A stretch of 64,000 bases of DNA from an uncultured Rhodospirillaceae bacterium (GTDB lineage Bacteria; Pseudomonadota; Alphaproteobacteria; Azospirillales; Azospirillaceae), in the NCBI GenBank assembly GCA_937927415.1, contig CALBDS010000043.1, forward strand, positions 124,001-188,000. The letters run 5' to 3'. Each line of letters starts with the position of its first letter. Position 1 is the first letter of the stretch. Position numbers and translations under genes: made by a program. The notes beneath the pieces were generated by a model. That model was not told the DNA's origin and ran no database searches. It saw only the letters and a list, made by a program, of their open reading frames with translations. Positions 6,883 to 15,679 of the stretch are shown here, piece after piece.

Positions 6883-9294
6883 ATGACCATCGGTACACGA
6901 ATCGCGCTTGGCTTTGCCACGGTCCTTCTGCTCACGGTGGCGGTTGCCTTCATCGGGTGGAACAGCCTTGGCACTTATGCCAGCCGTGTTGATGTCGCCT
7001 CCACCACCGCGGAACTGGATGCCCGGCTGAAGGCCGTGCGGCTGGAGGAGGCGCGGTTCGTCACCCAGCGCGCCGCCGATGCCGCCGCCGCCGTTCCGGG
7101 AATGCTGGACGCGCTGCGCTCGGAAACCCAGCGAATCCGCGAAACCCTGGCCGGTTCGGCCGGTGAGCGGCTGGTAGGCGACATCCAGGCCGGCATCAAC
7201 GGCTACCGCGCCGCCTTCGCCAATTTCGTCACCCAGGAGAACGAGGCCACCGCCCGCACCCGCTCCATGGCCGACCGTGCCCGGGAACTGCGCGGCGTGG
7301 CCGAGCGCATCGGCCAGCAGCAATCCGACCGCTACGACCACAACATGGTCAGCCTGCACGACGCGACCGAGGCCGCCCGCCACGCCGACACCACCGCCGA
7401 CCGGGCGGACCGCCTGATCGAACACCTGCTCCAGGCCCGCCGCCATCAGGCCGACTTCCTGCGCACCCGCTCCGCCGACGCGATCAAGGCGACGGAAGCC
7501 TCTCTGGCCGAATTGGCCGATGATGTGCGGTTGATGGTGGATGACGTGCGGGGCACCAACGACGAGGAACTGGCCGCCACGCTGGCCGCATCGGTCAAGG
7601 CGTATCAGGATACCTTTGCCGAACAGTCCAGCCAGTCCACCCGCGACGACGCCGAGACCTTCGAAGCCCGCGTCGCCGTGCTCGACAAACAGGCCGATCT
7701 GGTCCAGGAGCACGCCCACGAAATCCAGGAAAGCCAGAGCAACGTCGCCGCCGCCCTGCGGGAAGCCGCCAACTTCGCCCAGAGCGAGGTGAACGAGGCC
7801 ATCACCCTGCGCAATCTTTCCCTGCGGCTGGTGCAGGAGGTGCAGGCCGCCATGCTGGGCGAACGGGATTTCCGCCTGAAGGGGGGGGACGCCGCCCGTT
7901 CCGTGGTACTGGACGCGACCCGCGCGACCCAGAAGCTGGCGGAAGAGGCCGGGAACATTCTGGTCGATGCCGATGGCAAGGCCGCCATCGCCGCCGGCAA
8001 GGCGGCACTCCAGGCCTACGGCAACGAATTCACCGCCCTGGTCAACGCCATCGAAAACCAGCAGAAGGCCTCCGCCGCCATGGCGAAGGCCGCCACCGAC
8101 GTCAGCGAGCAGGTGGCCCGTCTGGTCACCATCCAGCGCACGGAGCGCGAGGACGGGCGGACCCAGGCCGGCACCTTCATCGCCGTCGGGCTGGGGGTGG
8201 CGCTGGCGCTGGGGCTGTTGCTGGCGTGGTTCATCGACCGGGCCATCACCGGGCCGATGCACGCCATCACCCGCGCCATGAACCGGCTGGCCGAGGGCGA
8301 CCTTGGCATCGACATCCCCGGCACCGACCGCAAGGACGAGCTGCGTCACATGGCCGACGCGCTGGGCGTGTTCAAGGCGAACGCCCAGGAGATGCGCCGC
8401 ATGGAGCAGGAACGGGAGGAGATGCGCCGCCAGATCGACGCCGACCGCCGCCGCGCCATGAACGAATTCGCCAATGGTTTCGAGATGTCGGTCAGCAGCG
8501 TTGTGCAGACCCTGACGGATTCCGCCGATTCCATGGCCCGCGACGCTCAGGAAATGTCGTCGGACGCCGCCCTGACCAACGCCAAATCCGCCGCCGTCGC
8601 CACCGCTTCGGAACAGGCCACCAGCAACGTCCAGACCGTCGCCGCGGCGACCGAGGAGCTGTCGTCCAGCATCGCCGAGATCTCCCGCCAGCTCACCGCC
8701 TCGTCGTCGGTGGCCCAGGATGCCGCCGACAAGGCCCGCCAGACCAACACCATCGTCGAAGGGCTGGCGGAAGCCGCCCAGCGCATCGGCCAGGTGGTTG
8801 ACCTGATCGGGGAAATCGCCGAACAGACCAATCTTCTGGCGCTGAATGCCACCATCGAAGCCGCCCGTGCGGGCGAGGCCGGCAAGGGCTTCGCCGTGGT
8901 CGCCACCGAGGTCAAGAACCTCGCCGGCCAGACCGCCAAGGCGACCGAGGAGATTTCCTCCCAGGTGGCCCAGATGCAATCCGCCACCGGCGGCGCCGTG
9001 GACGCCATCCGCACCATCAGCGACTCCGTCGCCACCATCAGCGGCACCGTGACCGACATCGCCCGGTCCATGGAACAGCAGGGCTACGCCACCCGCGAAA
9101 TCGCCCAGAACGTCCATCAGGCCGCGGCCGGCACGCAGGAGGTGAAGCGCCACATCTCCGAAGTCACCACCGCCGCCAGCAAGACCGGCTCGGCCGCCGA
9201 TGCCGTGCTGCGCGCCAGCCGCGAACTGGCCAAACAGGCCGACACCCTGAAGTCCGAGGTGAAGGGATTCCTGAACAAGGTGCGGGCGGCGTAA
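6883..9294 (+). CDS. Methyl-accepting chemotaxis protein with triplicated helical sensor
   Basis: An 803-residue chemoreceptor, longer than usual. A strong ribosome site (GGAGGAGG) lies 9 bp before the ATG. Transmembrane helix 1 is about 8-28 and helix 2 about 431-453 (VALALGLLLAWFIDRAI), followed by HAMP and a signalling domain with tip EQTNLLALNATIEAARAGEA near 645-665. The roughly 400-residue periplasmic region contains three related helical stretches, beginning near residues 48 (RLEEARFVTQR), 183 (QARRHQADFLR) and 323 (MLGERDFRLKG), each followed some 55-60 residues later by A-x-Y-x-x-x-F. Helical-bimodular receptors have fewer such units. Direct repeats upstream of the gene may be regulatory. 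Ligand unknown. Confidence 0.92.
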   Translation: MTIGTRIALGFATVLLLTVAVAFIGWNSLGTYASRVDVASTTAELDARLKAVRLEEARFVTQRAADAAAAVPGMLDALRSETQRIRETLAGSAGERLVGDIQAGINGYRAAFANFVTQENEATARTRSMADRARELRGVAERIGQQQSDRYDHNMVSLHDATEAARHADTTADRADRLIEHLLQARRHQADFLRTRSADAIKATEASLAELADDVRLMVDDVRGTNDEELAATLAASVKAYQDTFAEQSSQSTRDDAETFEARVAVLDKQADLVQEHAHEIQESQSNVAAALREAANFAQSEVNEAITLRNLSLRLVQEVQAAMLGERDFRLKGGDAARSVVLDATRATQKLAEEAGNILVDADGKAAIAAGKAALQAYGNEFTALVNAIENQQKASAAMAKAATDVSEQVARLVTIQRTEREDGRTQAGTFIAVGLGVALALGLLLAWFIDRAITGPMHAITRAMNRLAEGDLGIDIPGTDRKDELRHMADALGVFKANAQEMRRMEQEREEMRRQIDADRRRAMNEFANGFEMSVSSVVQTLTDSADSMARDAQEMSSDAALTNAKSAAVATASEQATSNVQTVAAATEELSSSIAEISRQLTASSSVAQDAADKARQTNTIVEGLAEAAQRIGQVVDLIGEIAEQTNLLALNATIEAARAGEAGKGFAVVATEVKNLAGQTAKATEEISSQVAQMQSATGGAVDAIRTISDSVATISGTVTDIARSMEQQGYATREIAQNVHQAAAGTQEVKRHISEVTTAASKTGSAADAVLRASRELAKQADTLKSEVKGFLNKVRAA

Positions 9295-9321
9295 ACCGCG
9301 CGCCCCTCACCTCCCGTCCGG

Positions 9322-10104
9322 TTATTGGGCCGTCCAGCCGCCGTCAATGGGCAGGGCGGCCCCGGTGATCTGGGCGGCACTGTCGGAACACAGGAAGGTC
9401 ACGAAGCCGCCGATCTGTTCCGGGGTGACGAAATCTCCCGACGGCTGCTTGGCCCCCAGCAGTTCGGCCCGCGCCTGATCGCCGGTCAGGCCCTTGGCGT
9501 CGGCCAGGGCATCGATCTGTTTCTGGACCAGGGGCGTCAGAACCCAGCCGGGGCAGACGGCGTTGCAGGTGACGCCGGTGCCGGCGGTTTCCAGCCCCAC
9601 CACCTTGGTCAGCCCGACGACACCGTGCTTGGCGGCCACATAGGCCGATTTCTGCGCCGAGGCCACCAGCCCGTGCGCCGAGGCGATGTTGATGATGCGG
9701 CCCCAGCCGCGTTCCTTCATCCCCGGCAGCGCCAGCCGGGTGGCGTGGAACACCGCCGACAGGTTCAGGGCGATGACGGCGTTCCACCGTTCCACGGGGA
9801 AATCCTCCACCGCGGCCACATGCTGGATGCCGGCGTTGTTCACCAGAACGTCGATCCGCCCCCACGCCGCCAGCGTGTCGTTGACCAGTGCCGCCACCCC
9901 TTCCTCGTGGGACAGGTCGCCGCCGTGGTGTTCCACACGGACACCGAAATCGCGGGCGATCCCGGCGCGCAGGGATTCCACCATATCCCGCTCGCCGAAG
10001 CCGTTCAGCATCACATCGGCCCCCGCCGCGGCCAGGGCACGGGCCGTTCCCAGGCCGATGCCGCTGGTGGAGCCGGTGACGATGGCGACCTTGCCGTTCA
10101 ACAT
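9322..10104 (-). CDS. bdhA: 3-hydroxybutyrate dehydrogenase
   Basis: A short-chain dehydrogenase of 260 residues that interconverts 3-hydroxybutyrate and acetoacetate with NAD, a step in polyhydroxybutyrate turnover in the cytoplasm. The cofactor loop GSTSGIG is at 11-17, NNAG at 89-92, and the catalytic triad is S142, Y155 and K159. The stretch LVQKQIDALA and the C-terminal LPIDGGWTAQ match the 3-hydroxybutyrate branch of the family. AGGAA lies before the ATG. It follows the AsmA-type gene on the same strand after a 78 bp gap and converges with the upstream chemoreceptor, leaving only 27 bp between stop codons. Confidence 0.9.
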   Translation of the reverse strand: MLNGKVAIVTGSTSGIGLGTARALAAAGADVMLNGFGERDMVESLRAGIARDFGVRVEHHGGDLSHEEGVAALVNDTLAAWGRIDVLVNNAGIQHVAAVEDFPVERWNAVIALNLSAVFHATRLALPGMKERGWGRIINIASAHGLVASAQKSAYVAAKHGVVGLTKVVGLETAGTGVTCNAVCPGWVLTPLVQKQIDALADAKGLTGDQARAELLGAKQPSGDFVTPEQIGGFVTFLCSDSAAQITGAALPIDGGWTAQ

Positions 10105-10182
10105 GGCTGCGTTCCTGCCTGTGGTTTTCGCGTGAAGACCGGCAGGAATGTACGCCGCGGCCGCCGTTCGTCCAGCGCGACG

Positions 10183-13100
10183 TTAGGGCGCGCCCCCGCC
10201 GCTGTTCCGGCGGTTGAAGAAGGCCTGAACCGATGCCATGTCCAGCGACTGCGCCGGTGCGGCCGCCGGGCCGGACAGGCGCAGCGTCAGCGGCGGCACC
10301 TCCGTCTCGGCAGTGGGGGTCAGGGTCACCTGCCCGCTCACCGTGCCGGCCAACAGGTCATAGGCCCCTTCCCCGGCCCCCTGCCCCAACGGTGCCGTCA
10401 TGCGCACATCGTCGCTGCGCACGATGCCGTGATCGACCGTCAGCGTGGCGGTCAGGGAGGTGAAGGGCGTCGCCCCCCCCTTCATCGCCGCCGCCAGCGC
10501 GTCCAGCGCCTCCTGCGGGCGGGCGGCGTGGGGCAGCCGGTCGCGCAGGACCGCGAAATCGACTCCGCGCAACCGCCCCTCGCGCACCGACACGCTGCCG
10601 GTGCCGGCCATGCCCAGCACCATCGCCTGGCGGCTGCCGCCCACGGTGGTCAGATCGACGCTGGCGTCCACCGCCCCATCGGCCACCACCAGCGGAAAAT
10701 CAGCGTTTTCCATCCCGTCCGGGCGGGCACCGACCAAGGTCAGCGACAGGGCGGCGGTGGGCGACTGGCCCGGCGGTGCGGACAGCGTGCCGCTCACCCC
10801 CAGCCGCCCGCCGAGCAGACGCCCATCCATCGGCCCCAGCGCCAGCACCCCGTCGTCCAACGTCGCCTTCAAGGCGGTGTCGTCCAACCGCCACCCGCCC
10901 ATGCGGATGGACGCCGCGGTCAGCGACAGCCGGCCATCGGCCGCCCGCAACCAGTCGAGGGGGAGCGGCGCCACCGCCCCCTCCCCCGCCGCCGGAGCGG
11001 TCCCGACAGCGGGGGCCGGCACCGGCGAGGCCGGCATCAGCCGGTCGAGATCGAGCGCGCCGGTCTGCAGCTCCGCAGTCACCCGCGGCCGTTCGCCATC
11101 CAGCGCAATCTCCGCCCGCCCGGCGACCACGGTGTCCATCACCCGGCCCTGAATGCCGTTCAGGGCGACCGAATCGCCCGAAGCCGTCATGTCGGCGTAG
11201 AGGTCCACCGCCCCGCCCAACGCCACCGCACCGCGGGACAGCAGCGGTTCCAGACGCGACAGGTCGGGATGGTTCACACGCACGGTCAAGGCGGCGTCCG
11301 GGATGCGGGACGGCACGCTCAGCACCGGGTCGCGCACCACCCCACCGGCCTGGAGCGTGCCGCCGGCCGCGTTCAACGCGAACTCCACCCCCAGGGCGGC
11401 GGCATCGCCGGTCAACCGTCCGCTCAGCGTCACCGGCCCCAGCGCGTCCGGCGACGGCGCCCCGGCGGGCCACGGCACCAGCCGCGACAGACCAGCCAGG
11501 GAGTGCGCCTGCGCCGTCACCGCCAGATCGGCGCCCTGGAGCGGCATGACGCTGCCCAGCGTGCCTTGCACCTGCCCGGACACCCCGGCCAGATCCTCCA
11601 CCCGCGCCTTACGGATGGTCAGCGCGCCCTTGGCGACGGTGGCGTCCAGCCGCGCACCGCGCACCGGCACGCCGCCGACGGTCAGTTCCCCCACCGACAG
11701 CGCCAGATTGGCGTCCACCCCATCCAACGGACGCGACGGGGCCGGTGGGGTGCCGCGGGCCAGACCGTTCCCGCTCTTGGCCTGCCGGGTTTCCGCCGCC
11801 GGGGCCGGCGGGGGCTGGCGGTACGAATCGAGGTCGAGACGGTTGATGTCCAGATTGATGCCCAGCGCCGGGCGGCTGCGGGTGCCGCCGGGGGCGGCAT
11901 AGGTCAGCCCACCGGTCACCCGGCTGTCGTCCACGCTCAGATCCAGGCCGCGGATTTCCACCAGACCGGGGCGGGCGTCGATCTGCGCCTCCACCGCCGC
12001 CTTGCCCAGACGGGCGGCGGGAACCGGGGCGGTGTCCACCTTCAGCCAGCCCAGAAGGCTGCGCAGGCTGGCCGTACCGGCGAGAAGGCGCACGGATGCC
12101 GACGGCTCCCCGCCCGCCCGCGTGACGGATCCGGCCAGGGCGATGTCGGTGCCGCCGGGCACTTGGGCGGAAACCCGCTCCAGCGTCACGGCATCTTCCG
12201 TCATCACGCCTTCGACCCGCAGCTTTTGAACCGGCGCCCCGTTCCACGTCACCGATTCCGCCGCCAGATCGACACGGGTTTCCATCCCGGCCGGGAACGC
12301 CGGCCAGCCAAAGGCCGGAAACGCCGCGCCGAAACGCCCCTTGCCGTTGCCGTCGGCCGCGGTGCGGCCGGCGGGGTTCAGGGACAGCGACGGCAGCGAC
12401 GGCGGCCGCTGGGCCGCCCGCTGCTGCCAGCCGTCGATGTCCAGCCGGTTGACCAGCAGCGACACCGCCGCCTGCGCCGGCTGCCCGGCGCGGTAGGAGG
12501 CGCTGCCGGAGGCGTGGCTGTCACCCACCACCGTTTCCAGGGACGACAGGCGGATGGTGCCCGGTGCGGCCTCCACCGCCGCCTTCAGGGTGAAGGGCTG
12601 GGCCGGTGCCCCCGCCGGCGCACCGCCGGTTATCGGCTCCAGCAGCGTCAGCGTGCGGGAGAGATCGTCGCCCTCGGCCCGCACCTCGCCCTGCAGCCGC
12701 ACCCCCGGCGCACTGTCGCCGCCCATGGCCGCGCCCGAGATGATGCCGGCGAAGCGGACGGTGGCATCGGCATCGGGAAGCGTCACCCCGATGCGCAGCG
12801 AGGCCGCCGTCCCTTCCGACAGCCGCCCGACGTTGACATCCCCCTTCAGTGGCAGGCCGCGCAGGGTGAAATCGCCCTGCGCCTGCAACGGACCGGCCAG
12901 TGACGACGCCACCACGCGCGCGTTGACGTCGGTGATGGTTTCGGTCTGGCCGCGGACGGCGTCGCGGTAGACGATGGTCCCCTGCTCCACCGTCACCTGA
13001 TCGAAACTGATGGCCCCGGCCAGACCGCCGGCGGCCGGCGGGCGGGTGGCCCCGCGCGGGCGGGTGCCGTTGAAATCCCAGTTGAAGCGGCCGTCGGCCA

Positions 13101-13452
13101 GCACCTCGAACACAAAGACCGGCTCGACCAGGGTGACGCTTTCCACCTGGATGCGCCCGCTCAGCAGCGGCCATATCGCCACCGACACATCCAGTTCCTT
13201 CAGCCGCGCCATCACCGGCTCGGTCGCACCCGGCGGACCGGCCAGCCGCACGTCCTGCACCACCAGGGTCGGCACCGGCAGCAGGCTGAGGCGGATGCGG
13301 CCCGCCAGTTCCAGCGGACGTCCCGTCGCCTCGCTCACCTGGGCCGCGATCTCGTCCTTGTACGCGGTCCAATCCACAAGCGCGGGGGCAGCCAGCACCA
13401 GCGCCGCCCCTCCCCCCAGGACCGCCCCAACCGTGATCAGGATCTTCTTCAC
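10183..13452 (-). CDS. AsmA family protein
   Basis: A 1089-residue envelope protein starting at a GTG (13452) with GGAG 8 bp upstream. An N-terminal signal-anchor helix (about 4-27) is followed by PALVDWTAYKDEIAAQV and GRPLELAGRIRLSLLP, the typical AsmA opening. The rest is a long series of beta-strands with alanine- and proline-rich linkers, and the AsmA-like C-terminal region (VREGRLRGVDFAVLRD) lies near 965-985. AsmA/TamB-type proteins are thought to form groove-shaped bridges in the periplasm, affecting outer-membrane assembly or phospholipid transport. It is about 1.7 times the length of E. coli AsmA but within the range seen in alphaproteobacteria. Probably transcribed ahead of bdhA. 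Confidence 0.87.
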   Translation of the reverse strand: MKKILITVGAVLGGGAALVLAAPALVDWTAYKDEIAAQVSEATGRPLELAGRIRLSLLPVPTLVVQDVRLAGPPGATEPVMARLKELDVSVAIWPLLSGRIQVESVTLVEPVFVFEVLADGRFNWDFNGTRPRGATRPPAAGGLAGAISFDQVTVEQGTIVYRDAVRGQTETITDVNARVVASSLAGPLQAQGDFTLRGLPLKGDVNVGRLSEGTAASLRIGVTLPDADATVRFAGIISGAAMGGDSAPGVRLQGEVRAEGDDLSRTLTLLEPITGGAPAGAPAQPFTLKAAVEAAPGTIRLSSLETVVGDSHASGSASYRAGQPAQAAVSLLVNRLDIDGWQQRAAQRPPSLPSLSLNPAGRTAADGNGKGRFGAAFPAFGWPAFPAGMETRVDLAAESVTWNGAPVQKLRVEGVMTEDAVTLERVSAQVPGGTDIALAGSVTRAGGEPSASVRLLAGTASLRSLLGWLKVDTAPVPAARLGKAAVEAQIDARPGLVEIRGLDLSVDDSRVTGGLTYAAPGGTRSRPALGINLDINRLDLDSYRQPPPAPAAETRQAKSGNGLARGTPPAPSRPLDGVDANLALSVGELTVGGVPVRGARLDATVAKGALTIRKARVEDLAGVSGQVQGTLGSVMPLQGADLAVTAQAHSLAGLSRLVPWPAGAPSPDALGPVTLSGRLTGDAAALGVEFALNAAGGTLQAGGVVRDPVLSVPSRIPDAALTVRVNHPDLSRLEPLLSRGAVALGGAVDLYADMTASGDSVALNGIQGRVMDTVVAGRAEIALDGERPRVTAELQTGALDLDRLMPASPVPAPAVGTAPAAGEGAVAPLPLDWLRAADGRLSLTAASIRMGGWRLDDTALKATLDDGVLALGPMDGRLLGGRLGVSGTLSAPPGQSPTAALSLTLVGARPDGMENADFPLVVADGAVDASVDLTTVGGSRQAMVLGMAGTGSVSVREGRLRGVDFAVLRDRLPHAARPQEALDALAAAMKGGATPFTSLTATLTVDHGIVRSDDVRMTAPLGQGAGEGAYDLLAGTVSGQVTLTPTAETEVPPLTLRLSGPAAAPAQSLDMASVQAFFNRRNSGGGAP

Positions 13453-13664
13453 CGGATCTCCACCGCGGTTCTCAACCCGTCGTCATGCGCCCGAACGATG
13501 CCCGCCCGATGGGATTCGGGCAAGGCTTCTCCGCCGTGCCGTGTTCGGTTAGTCTTTTTCCCCGGCCACGGGCGGCGGCCACAACAGAAGCCAAGGAATT
13601 TGGGCATTCCCGCGGCAAAGCTGCCGGTGTCCTGTTTTTTTGGCGTTTCACGCGAAGGTGTTCC

Positions 13665-13841
13665 ATGGGCGACATCGTGAACCTGAACCGTTTCCGCAAA
13701 CAACAGGAACGCCGCCGCAAGGACAGCGAGGCCGCCGAAAACCGCGTCCGTTTCGGCCGGACCAAGGCCGAACGCGACCGTATCCGCGACGAGGAGGAAC
13801 GGCGCAGCCGTGATCTGGACGGAAAAAAACGCGAGGAGTGA
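13665..13841 (+). CDS. DUF4169 family protein
   Basis: A small, highly charged protein of 58 residues. It opens with GDIVNLNRFRKQQ and contains AENRVRFGRTKAER and RDLDGKKREE, which is the DUF4169 signature found widely in alphaproteobacteria. GAAGG sits a few bases before the ATG. It is predicted to be one or two basic helices; its function is not known. It is divergent from the AsmA gene and upstream of the hemerythrin gene. Confidence 0.82.
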   Translation: MGDIVNLNRFRKQQERRRKDSEAAENRVRFGRTKAERDRIRDEEERRSRDLDGKKREE

Positions 13842-13974
13842 TCCCCCCTGCGGCGTGTGGCCGCAGCGGCGGCGCTTGGCCGCACCCGGTTGCGGCTCCA
13901 TCCTCCGTCCCGAGCAGGCCATCACGGCCGCTTTTGTCGAACGCCGTCACCAAAAGCCGTCAGGGGAAGCAGAC

Positions 13975-14421
13975 ATGATCCCTCACGATTCCATCGATAC
14001 CCTGATGAAGCCGACCGGCGTGGCGGAAGTCGATGAACAGCACACCGCCATCCTGCGGACCCTGGACGATCTGGTGGCGCGGGACACGGTGGACCTGGCG
14101 GGGCTGGGCGCCGTCAAGCGCCTGTTGCAGGAGCATTTCGACGAGGAAGAGGCGCTGATGCGCCAGATCCTGTGCCTGGACTACGCCGACCACTGCGCCA
14201 AGCATCGGCACTTCATCGACTACATCACCGGGCTGGAGGCCCGTGTGGCCCAGGACGGGCCGCTGCCGGCCCATGACGTGCACCTGCTGCGCACATGGTT
14301 CGTCAGCCATTCCAACATCCACGACATGGACATCGCCGACGACATGGTTCGTCTGGGCCGCTCGCAGCAGGTCCGCGACCTGGGCCAGTGGCTCCACGCG
14401 CTGAAAAAGGATGGGGGCTGA
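13975..14421 (+). CDS. Bacteriohemerythrin
   Basis: A 148-residue four-helix protein holding a di-iron oxygen-binding site. All seven iron ligands of the family are present in correct spacing: H23, H54-xxx-E58, H73-xxx-H77 and H112-xxxx-D117. AGGGGAAG precedes the ATG. Bacterial hemerythrins bind O2 and serve in oxygen sensing, delivery or protection, often in motile microaerophiles with many chemoreceptors, which fits the setting. It is a stand-alone domain with no fused signalling module. A mid-sized gap follows before the E1 genes, so it is probably its own unit. Confidence 0.93.
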   Translation: MIPHDSIDTLMKPTGVAEVDEQHTAILRTLDDLVARDTVDLAGLGAVKRLLQEHFDEEEALMRQILCLDYADHCAKHRHFIDYITGLEARVAQDGPLPAHDVHLLRTWFVSHSNIHDMDIADDMVRLGRSQQVRDLGQWLHALKKDGG

Positions 14422-14698
14422 CACCCCGGTCATCGCCGCGGAAAAACGATGGCCACAAAAAAAGAGAGAGATCATGCCCGCCCTTTCCCGCCATGCATGC
14501 GAAGCGGGGCTGCTCTCTTAGCTATAGAAGAAAAGTAATAGATAGCTCCGCTTAAGGATGCTATAACCTCCGTCATAGCCTGACGGGGGTCAGGCCGGGC
14601 CGGCTTCGCCGCTGCCGCAGGACGCGACGTTGTTCTGCCCAAGCATGCTCATGCTTTTCACGCCGTATCCGACCGGCGTTCAACCTTGAGAGCCGCTC

Positions 14699-15679
14699 AT
14701 GCCAATGCTCACCGACATTCCGTCGGCGTTGGGGCTTTACCGCGCCATGCTGCGAATCCGGCTGGTGGAAGAAACCATCGCCGACCGCTACGCGCAGCAA
14801 CGGATGCGCTGCCCCGTCCACCTGTCCATCGGGCAGGAAGCGGTGGCCGCGGGTGTGTCCGCCGCTCTGGCCTCTTCCGACCAGATTTTCAGCACCCACC
14901 GCTGCCACGCCCATTATCTGGCCAAGGGCGGCGACCTGACGGCGATGATCGCCGAAATCCACGGCAAGGAAACCGGCTGCTGCGGCGGGCGCGGCGGGTC
15001 GATGAATCTGGTGGATCCCGACGCCGGGGTGATGATGAGTTCCCCCACCATCGGCAGTTCGATCCCGGTGGCGGTGGGGGCGGCGCTGTCCATGCAGCAG
15101 CGTGGCACCGGCGGCGTGGCGGTGGCCTATTTCGGCGACGGCGCGTCGGAGGAAGGGGTGCTGCACGAAAGCCTGAATTTCGCCGCCCTGCGCCGGCTGC
15201 CGGTGCTCTTCGTTCTGGAAAACAACGGCTATTCCATCTTCACCCCGCTCGACCAGCGCCAGCCGGCGCAACGGCCGCTGTCCGATCTGGGGCGTGCCCA
15301 CGGCATTCCGGCGGAAACGGTGGACGGCAACGATGCCGGCGCCGTGCGCGCCGCCGCCGGACGGGCGGTGGGTCGGGCGCGGCGGGGCGAAGGGCCGACG
15401 CTGCTGGTCTGCGACACCTACCGCCAGAGCGAGCATTGCGAACCGGCCAAGGTGTTCGATGTCGGCTACCGCACCGCCGCCGAACGGGAGGAGTGGGCCG
15501 CCCGCTGCCCGCTGACCCGGCTGCGTCACCAGTTGATCGCCGAAGGCATTCTGACCAAAGAGGCCGAAGCCGCCCTGCTGCGCAGCCTGCGGACCGAGGT
15601 GGAGGAGGCGTTTGCCGATGCCGATGCCGCCCCCTTCCCATCCCCCGTCAACGCGATGGAGCATCTCCATGTTCGCTGA
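14699..15679 (+). CDS. TPP-dependent 2-oxoacid dehydrogenase E1, alpha subunit
   Basis: A 326-residue thiamine-pyrophosphate enzyme subunit. The TPP-Mg motif starts at GDG 146-148 and ends at NNGYSI near 175-180. HLSIGQEAV near 41-49 and THRCHAHYLAKGGD near 66-79 are typical E1-alpha stretches. The start at 14699 has GAGAG about 9 bp upstream. It overlaps the beta-subunit gene by 11 bp, so the two are translated together. Pyruvate, branched-chain and acetoin E1 pairs all look alike at this level. Without E2/E3 genes nearby the substrate is open; orphan E1 pairs of this kind also occur in surface-sugar or secondary-metabolite clusters. Confidence 0.87.
   Translation: MPMLTDIPSALGLYRAMLRIRLVEETIADRYAQQRMRCPVHLSIGQEAVAAGVSAALASSDQIFSTHRCHAHYLAKGGDLTAMIAEIHGKETGCCGGRGGSMNLVDPDAGVMMSSPTIGSSIPVAVGAALSMQQRGTGGVAVAYFGDGASEEGVLHESLNFAALRRLPVLFVLENNGYSIFTPLDQRQPAQRPLSDLGRAHGIPAETVDGNDAGAVRAAAGRAVGRARRGEGPTLLVCDTYRQSEHCEPAKVFDVGYRTAAEREEWAARCPLTRLRHQLIAEGILTKEAEAALLRSLRTEVEEAFADADAAPFPSPVNAMEHLHVR

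Noticed and set aside
6874..9153. 759-residue open frame antisense to the second chemoreceptor
   Set aside because: Same low-information composition, no ribosome site, fully covered by a certain gene.
9325..12903. 1192-residue plus-strand frame across bdhA and the AsmA gene
   Set aside because: Arg/Gly/Gln-rich translation with no recognisable fold; both minus-strand genes under it have clear motifs.
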